64,000 nucleotides of DNA from Adineta ricciae (taxonomy: Eukaryota; Rotifera; Eurotatoria; Adinetida; Adinetidae): positions 665,268 to 729,267 of the forward strand of contig CAJNOJ010000022.1 of assembly GCA_905250025.1 (NCBI GenBank), written 5' to 3'. The translations under genes and the position numbers were made by a program. Of the stretch, positions 58,621 to 64,000 are shown one piece after another. Numbering within the stretch: the stretch's first letter is position 1; each line of letters opens with the position of its first letter. Below the pieces are notes generated by a model. That model saw nothing but the letters and a program-made list of their open reading frames with translations, ran no database searches and was not told the origin of the DNA.

Positions 58621-60939
58621 CTAATGTCGACGTTTCAAAGTCGACTGTGTGAGATGGGTCAGTAAGTTTAAGAATACATTCGATTCATTGGACGATTGTG
58701 GAAAACTACTAAGTATTCGGCATGCTTCATTTGCATACTGCTCTGCAAGGTGAAATGTTCGAGCTTTTCCATCGCTCTAAATAAATTCCAATGAACAGTC
58801 TAAATTGTCTCTTTGTTTTAATGAGATTTTACCTGATCGATTAGCTCTAACGCTCGTTCGATATCACCAGACTCAGAAAAACGTCTTAGTATAAGATTTT
58901 GCAATTCTGGGAACTAGAACACGAAAAATTCAAGTCATTATTCAACGCATTCGATTCATTTCGAACCTGTTGACTAGCAAAAAGTACAGGCGCGGTAGAC
59001 AAACCCAATTTCAAATCTGCTGTCGCCGGTTTTCCCAAATCAGCATCGGTGGACGTTACATCCAAAAGATCGTCAATTAATTGAAACGCCATGCCAAAAT
59101 TTTTACCAAATTCATAAGCCAGATCTGCACATTGATTAGCATCAACATTGGAAATATTTCCTAACAGTGCTACCTAAAGTAAATCGTTCTTTCTTACGAA
59201 AATCAACGCAAATGCATTCGAAGACATACCGCTTTACACGTGTTGGCAAATAGACTAGCAGTTTTACAAAATGTCTTGTTTAAGTAATCTTGAAATTGTT
59301 CAGCATCACTCTCCTTGGTCGATAGCTGCATGAATTCTCCTGAAACATGCGATCAATCATGAAAATATTGAAAAGATTCCTCTGCTAAAATAGAATACCT
59401 CGCACAAGATCTTGAATAACACGAGAGAGAAGTAATATAACTTCACTGTTCCCAATTTGTGCAAGCAGTACCGATGAAATACCGAGAATGTAATCACCTG
59501 CTAGTACAGCCTAGACAATATCCATTCATCAGATGATTATCAGTGAAAATACTAAAAATTTTACTTTCTTCGGCCCCCATTTGACAGCTGCAGCTGGTTT
59601 TCCTCGTCGTCGATCACTTGAATCGACCACATCATCGTGAATTAAACTAGCAGTATGGATCATCTCACCAAGAGTTGCTACACAACGTTGATTTTCATGC
59701 AAGAAACTATAAAAGCAACAAGAAAACCATTGAACCGTTTCTGCTCACAATGATTCACTTGTCTTGCTGTTGATTACAACTTCTTGCTATTGTGCATATG
59801 ATCATCGGCCGAATGAGTTTGCCTTTCGCATCGAAATGATACTTCGCTAGGTCGTTCAATTCTTGTTCGAAACATCCCAAATGCTAAAAACAAAAGGAAA
59901 AATGACTGACAATTACTGCACATGTGACATTTGATAAATAAATAATTAAATAAATGACATGGAAAAAGAAAAGGTGCACATCTACACATATATAAAACGG
60001 CGAGATTCTCAATTAAAATTGCATCCAATTGGATTCAGAATGATTAGTTGCTTGTGCTGGTGGTGGAACTGACTTTGGAGTCGATGTGCCCGGTGGTGGT
60101 AAAATACCAGGTGTAAAATGCTCGTTGGAAGTTTTGACTGACTTTTTCGTATGCTCTTCTCCTGTCATACTACTTTTCAGATTGATTTTAATCGTCTGAC
60201 CTTGTTTAAAACTTAAATCAAGTTTAGGTTGCTGTTGTGCAGAAAGAGAATCATCATTTGTAGACTTTTCTTCTTCTTTGATCTGCTTGGCTTGTTTCAA
60301 ATATTTGAAATGATCTTGTAAAGCAACGTTGAAATCGAATGAATCTGATCGATCGCCAAACCCAATGCCTAAGAACGCCTGCTGGCCGTTTTCATTTTGT
60401 ACGCGTATGACAAAATATCGCGTAGAATCTTCAACGGTTTCTACAGCGATCGAGGGATAGCTTTCGATCGGACACGTTGCAAAATGTGCGCCTGTATTTC
60501 GGTCTTCTAATCGAATTAGACATTTGTCACCTTTGGAAATGATTTTCAAACGACAGATGAAATTCGGCGAATCTAATTTCCAATCAGCTGCACGATGTTT
60601 ACGTGTTGTTGATTGCCGCGGAGGAATGACGTAAACATTGACTTCAGGTTTGACAAGGCCTATAGATTCGTAACTTTCATCATTCGCTACACATAATGAA
60701 GCCATTCTCATAGAAAAATCTGAAAGATGAACGAAGTGTTATTGAAGAATTGTTTTACTTACTTGTAAAATATCACGATGAATTAATTGGAGATCGTCTT
60801 TGATGACGCTGATTGTTGATTGATATTTTTCATTTTTCATTTGAGCATTTGCAGCACCAACGGTTAAATACCGGCAAGAACATCGAAGTATCTTAGTTCG
60901 TGATAGAAATCGATTTGAAAGACAGCGAACTGCAAACAT
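58621..60939 (-). CDS. PDSS1: Polyprenyl diphosphate synthase subunit 1 (PDSS1/COQ1)
   Basis: Builds the isoprenoid side chain of ubiquinone in mitochondria, with PDSS2 as partner. Exons 60939-60763, 59883-59759, 59706-59565, 59510-59399, 59339-59230, 59173-58967, 58913-58833 and 58776-58621 join to 369 aa (human 415). The N-terminus is Arg/Ser-rich and looks like a transit peptide. [19 protein letters not shown], the first Asp-rich motif in [33 protein letters not shown] and the second motif FQLIDDLLD are all present. Intron 1 is 879 nt, against about 40-65 nt for the others, and contains the whole NECAP gene. TTTTCTAG ends 13 nt before the ATG, a possible trans-splice acceptor. Confidence 0.92.
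60013..60711 (-). CDS. NECAP: NECAP endocytosis-associated protein, intronless, nested in PDSS1 intron 1
   Basis: NECAPs bind the AP-2 adaptor and regulate clathrin-coated vesicle formation. A single 232-aa frame (human NECAP1 275) shows the PHear-like domain: [59 protein letters not shown] and [16 protein letters not shown] Pro-rich tail ends SNWMQF, a form of the WVxF AP-2 ear-binding motif. It has no introns, although surrounding genes are densely split. A CATCTTTCAG acceptor ends 8 nt before the ATG. No AATAAA is visible on this strand between its stop and PDSS1 exon 2. Confidence 0.94.
   Translation of the reverse strand: MRMASLCVANDESYESIGLVKPEVNVYVIPPRQSTTRKHRAADWKLDSPNFICRLKIISKGDKCLIRLEDRNTGAHFATCPIESYPSIAVETVEDSTRYFVIRVQNENGQQAFLGIGFGDRSDSFDFNVALQDHFKYLKQAKQIKEEEKSTNDDSLSAQQQPKLDLSFKQGQTIKINLKSSMTGEEHTKKSVKTSNEHFTPGILPPPGTSTPKSVPPPAQATNHSESNWMQF
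60720..60729 (-). promoter_or_regulatory. Splice acceptor (cis or spliced-leader) before NECAP
   Basis: On the minus strand CATCTTTCAG lies 8 nt upstream of the NECAP ATG. It could accept PDSS1 exon 1, whose donor is at 60762 only 43 nt away, or a spliced leader. Confidence 0.5.
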
Positions 60940-61525
60940 TAATTGTTTCGATCTAGAAAACAGAATATAAACTATTGAATTGATCTTGTCACACATGCAA
61001 CAAAATCTCTTGGCCGATCGCATGGTATGGCATCAAAGCTATTCATTCGTGCGTGCGGTTGATTTTCATCAGCTATTCGCGTGATGGTTACCGACGAAAA
61101 CCAATAACGTTCTTGAGAGAAACTTCGGGTTTACCGATAGATGGCGCTTGATTCCAATGGCGAAGGGAAAACAAATCTATTCGAGAATTCCGGTACTAAA
61201 GAGTGTAAAGGATAATCTCATTCGATTCATTACAATTCAAGAGGCCGCGGAACAATGAGTATGACTAATCAAAGAGTGTATAAAGTTTTGGTGTATCTAT
61301 TGACTTTCCGCTTGATCGATTAGGAGTGTCGTCTTCCCTTTTTCGTCTTTTTTTATGTACGTTTTACACCTACCGAAGCCTGACTTTGCTATCACGACAA
61401 AAAAAAATCAATCGTTTTCTTTCTCTTCTTTATACCCTCTAACGAAGGCCATTAAGTGAGTAATCAAGCAAGCGCTCGACAACAACAATCAACTAAAGTT
61501 TTTTTGCACTAGTCTTAACGACAAC
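60940..61525. other. Divergent promoter region, PDSS1 / myosin
   Basis: About 590 bp between head-to-head genes. TTTTGCACTAG ends at 61512, 13 nt before the myosin ATG (acceptor-like). Pyrimidine-rich tracts around 61330-61440. No other element called. Confidence 0.5.
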
Positions 61526-64000
61526 ATGTCAACAGTAAGTCGAATATTACTACCTATGTGAAGCTTAGCGGTAAATATCTATCTTTCTAGACTGCATATA
61601 TTTGGTTACCACCCGATAAACAGGGTGAGTTCGATGTGGAAATTGGTGCTCGTGTCATTGATGTCAATCAAAGTCAATTGAAAGTAGTCGATGATAATGG
61701 CAAAGTTTGTAAAATGATTTATCTATCATCTTAACTATGACGAAATTCTGTTAGGAACGAACTCTCGCCAATAATCCAGCGAATTTCAAAAAGATGCACG
61801 CTACTTCCTTTACCGATATTCCCGATATGATTCATCTAGGTGATTTGACTGAAGGAGCTATATGCCGTAACATTCTATTGCGTTACAATAAAGATAAAAT
61901 TTATGTAAGTTGATTCTTGAAATTCTCTCCAAGAGAAATGAATGTGCTCACTTCAGACGTATATTGGATCGATTTTAATCGCAGTGAATCCATATACGCA
62001 ATTGGATTTATATAATCAACAATATTTACGTTCGTATCGAAATCGAAAGTTTGGTGAATTAGAACCGCATACTTTTGCGATTGGTGACAATGCTTATCAA
62101 AATATGCTTCGTGAACGAACAGATCCGAATGCAAAAGTTAATCAATGTATTATTATCAGGTTCGTGACGAAGAAACTCACAATTGTTGTTCGATTGAAAT
62201 CTTGATTAATTTCGTTTAGTGGAGAATCAGGTGCCGGAAAAACAGAATCAACAAAACATATTCTTCAATGCTTAGCTGCTATAAGTGGAACAAAGAAGAA
62301 TTCCAGTATTGAACAACAAATTCTCGAAGCAAATCCGATTATGGAAGGTAAGACTTAAAGAAGAACGTCATTCTTTACTTTCATGATATTCTTTGATATG
62401 TAGCATTTGGAAATGCAAAGACAATTCGAAATGATAACAGTAGTCGATTTGGAAAATATATAACAGTGAATTTTGATAGTAATGGTGCAATTGCTAATGC
62501 CTATGTCGATCAATATTTATTAGAGAAGATTCGTATTGTGTCACAAGTAAATAGATTTGTTTATATTGATAGATTCTATCAAAATGTGCTTCTAGGCTAA
62601 AGAAGAACGAAATTATCATATATTCTACTGTATATTAGCTGGTTTGGGTAATGAAGAACGGAATAAGTTAAAATTAACCAAAGCAACTGATTATGCATAT
62701 TTAAACAAAGTAAATTACCGAAAGTCGGAGATGATATGGCAGATATATTGTTTTTCTAGAGCACGCCAAAATGTGATACACGTAATGATGCAGAAGAATG
62801 GAAAGCTATTCGACATGCATGCAAAGTTTTGATGTTTACCGACGATGAACTCTTCGAGATCTTACGGATTTTAGCAGTCGTATTACATCTTGGAAACATT
62901 CAATATGCTGGTAAATGTCGAATTAAAATTCTCAGGAAAATCTCTTCACGAGTAGAATACTTTTTTCATCTTTCAGCACAAAGCGCAAAAGGAATAGATA
63001 GTGTAGCCATTAAAGATCCTAAATTGGTCGAATTCATTGCGTCATTATTAGAAGTAAGGCGTACTGTACTAGCATGCTAGAAATCAACTAATGTTTTTCA
63101 TTAAGGTTGATGCAAAACGATTGTCAACTGCATTGATAACGCGAACACTTGAAGTTCACGAAGGCAAAGTTGCAAGAGCTTTGAATGCATCATCTGCTGC
63201 TGATGTTCGAGACGCATTTGTCAAAGGTTTATATGGTCAAATGTTCGAATGGTTAATCGAACGAATTAATGTAGCAATGAATAACAAAAACAATGCGAAT
63301 CGTCAAAATCCTTCGGAGGAGAAGTTTCGATCTGTCGGTGTTCTCGATATTTTCGGCTTCGAAAAATTCGAACAAAATAGGTATGTTAATGTGTCAAAAT
63401 CGATCAACTTTTCATTGATGAATATCTAGTTTCGAACAATTGTGTATCAATTATACAAATGAAGAATTGCAACAGTTTTTCGTTCATCATGTCTTTAAAC
63501 TTGAACAAGTAGGACACGAAAAGTAGCACGAATGATTCGTTGAATGAAAGATTCTAGGCTGAATACGAAAAAGAAGGTGTTAACTGGAAGAAAATCACAT
63601 TTATTGATAATCAGGATATTATTGATCTGTTAGCACGTGGTCGAATGAGTATTATCTCAATGATTGACGAAGAAATGATTGTGCCACAAGGCACCGATCA
63701 AACTCTATGTGCTAAACTTCAACAACAACATGGAAAAAATAAACATTTCATCTCTCAGTCATCACGACAAGTACAAAAATCACTTCTCTTCGGTGTGAAA
63801 CATTTTGCTGGTCCTGTTTCATACGATTGTCTTAGTGAGTGATCCATCTAACTCGTATGGTATATTCCACCATCACATCTTGACTATTTTTTAGATTTTC
63901 TTGAGAAAAATCGAGATACATTCAGTAACGATTTGAAGCATGTCTTGGCGAAAAGCAACAATCGATTGATAAAAACAATATTTCCGATCGAATCGTTGAA
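61526..64000 (+). CDS. Unconventional myosin heavy chain, motor domain (class VII-like), 5' part
   Basis: ATP-driven actin motor, cut by the window end. Exons 61526-61534, 61591-61704, 61755-61904, 61957-62159, 62220-62347, 62404-62546, 62596-62709, 62760-62910, 62977-63053, 63106-63380, 63430-63508, 63558-63834 and 63895 onward close in frame. Visible are [34 protein letters not shown], the P-loop [11 protein letters not shown], switch [16 protein letters not shown], switch [21 protein letters not shown] and [20 protein letters not shown]. The short N-terminus and VVDD segment resemble myosin VII of the MyTH4-FERM group rather than muscle myosin; the tail outside the window would decide. The first coding exon has only 9 nt (Met-Ser-Thr). 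Confidence 0.9.

Overview
The window is animal nuclear DNA: AT-rich, with split metazoan genes whose introns are mostly 45-65 bp, GT-AG and pyrimidine-rich before the AG. Several start codons sit 0-50 nt behind an unpaired splice acceptor, as expected where spliced-leader trans-splicing occurs. Gene content, tiny introns and these acceptors suggest a rotifer, most likely bdelloid; this is an inference, since no rRNA or mitochondrial marker is present. No transposase, reverse transcriptase, CRISPR array, rRNA or convincing tRNA was seen. Coding models were built by joining reading frames across GT-AG introns and checking that phases close. Exon lists are readings of the sequence, not transcript data.

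Layout. 1-2.4 kb: two tandem mitochondrial glutamate dehydrogenase genes (the first only as its 3' end). 3.8-4.9 kb: a four-pass membrane protein (-). 6.9-7.3 kb: HSBP1. 7.8-10.7 kb: a secreted GH38-like (DUF5054-type) protein. 11.0-12.7 kb: a PRMT1-type arginine methyltransferase, convergent with an LMO/rhombotin gene at 12.8-13.4 kb. 17.1-17.8 kb: ERI3-like exonuclease. 18.4-21.6 kb: a 21-exon GH18 chitinase with CBM14, Ly6/uPAR-like and GPI-anchor segments. 22.4-29.3 kb: three small single-pass PPxY membrane proteins (+) interleaved with two claudin-like four-pass proteins (-). 32.8-33.3 kb: a candidate BH3-only protein beside an unrecognised tail-anchored protein (33.7-34.75 kb, -). 34.9-36.0 kb: pirin. 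36.5-40.2 kb: Integrator subunit 2, convergent with ANKAR (40.4-46.2 kb). 49.0-52.2 kb: a mucin-like receptor with 75-bp repeats. 52.5-53.8 kb: an intronless neuropeptide-type GPCR. 57.9-60.9 kb: ACOT13 and PDSS1, with an intronless NECAP gene inside PDSS1 intron 1 on the same strand. 61.5 kb to the end: the 5' half of an unconventional myosin motor.

The most interesting points are the same-strand nested NECAP, the chitinase-CBM14-LU-GPI fusion, the BIM-like BH3 candidate, the PPxY cluster with a conserved transmembrane exon, and the PRMT with altered active-site residues. Gene-poor blocks of 2-4 kb (13.4-17.1, 25.1-27.3, 29.3-32.8, 46.2-49.0 and 53.8-57.9 kb) hold short unsupported reading frames, microsatellites and one perfect 50-bp palindrome.
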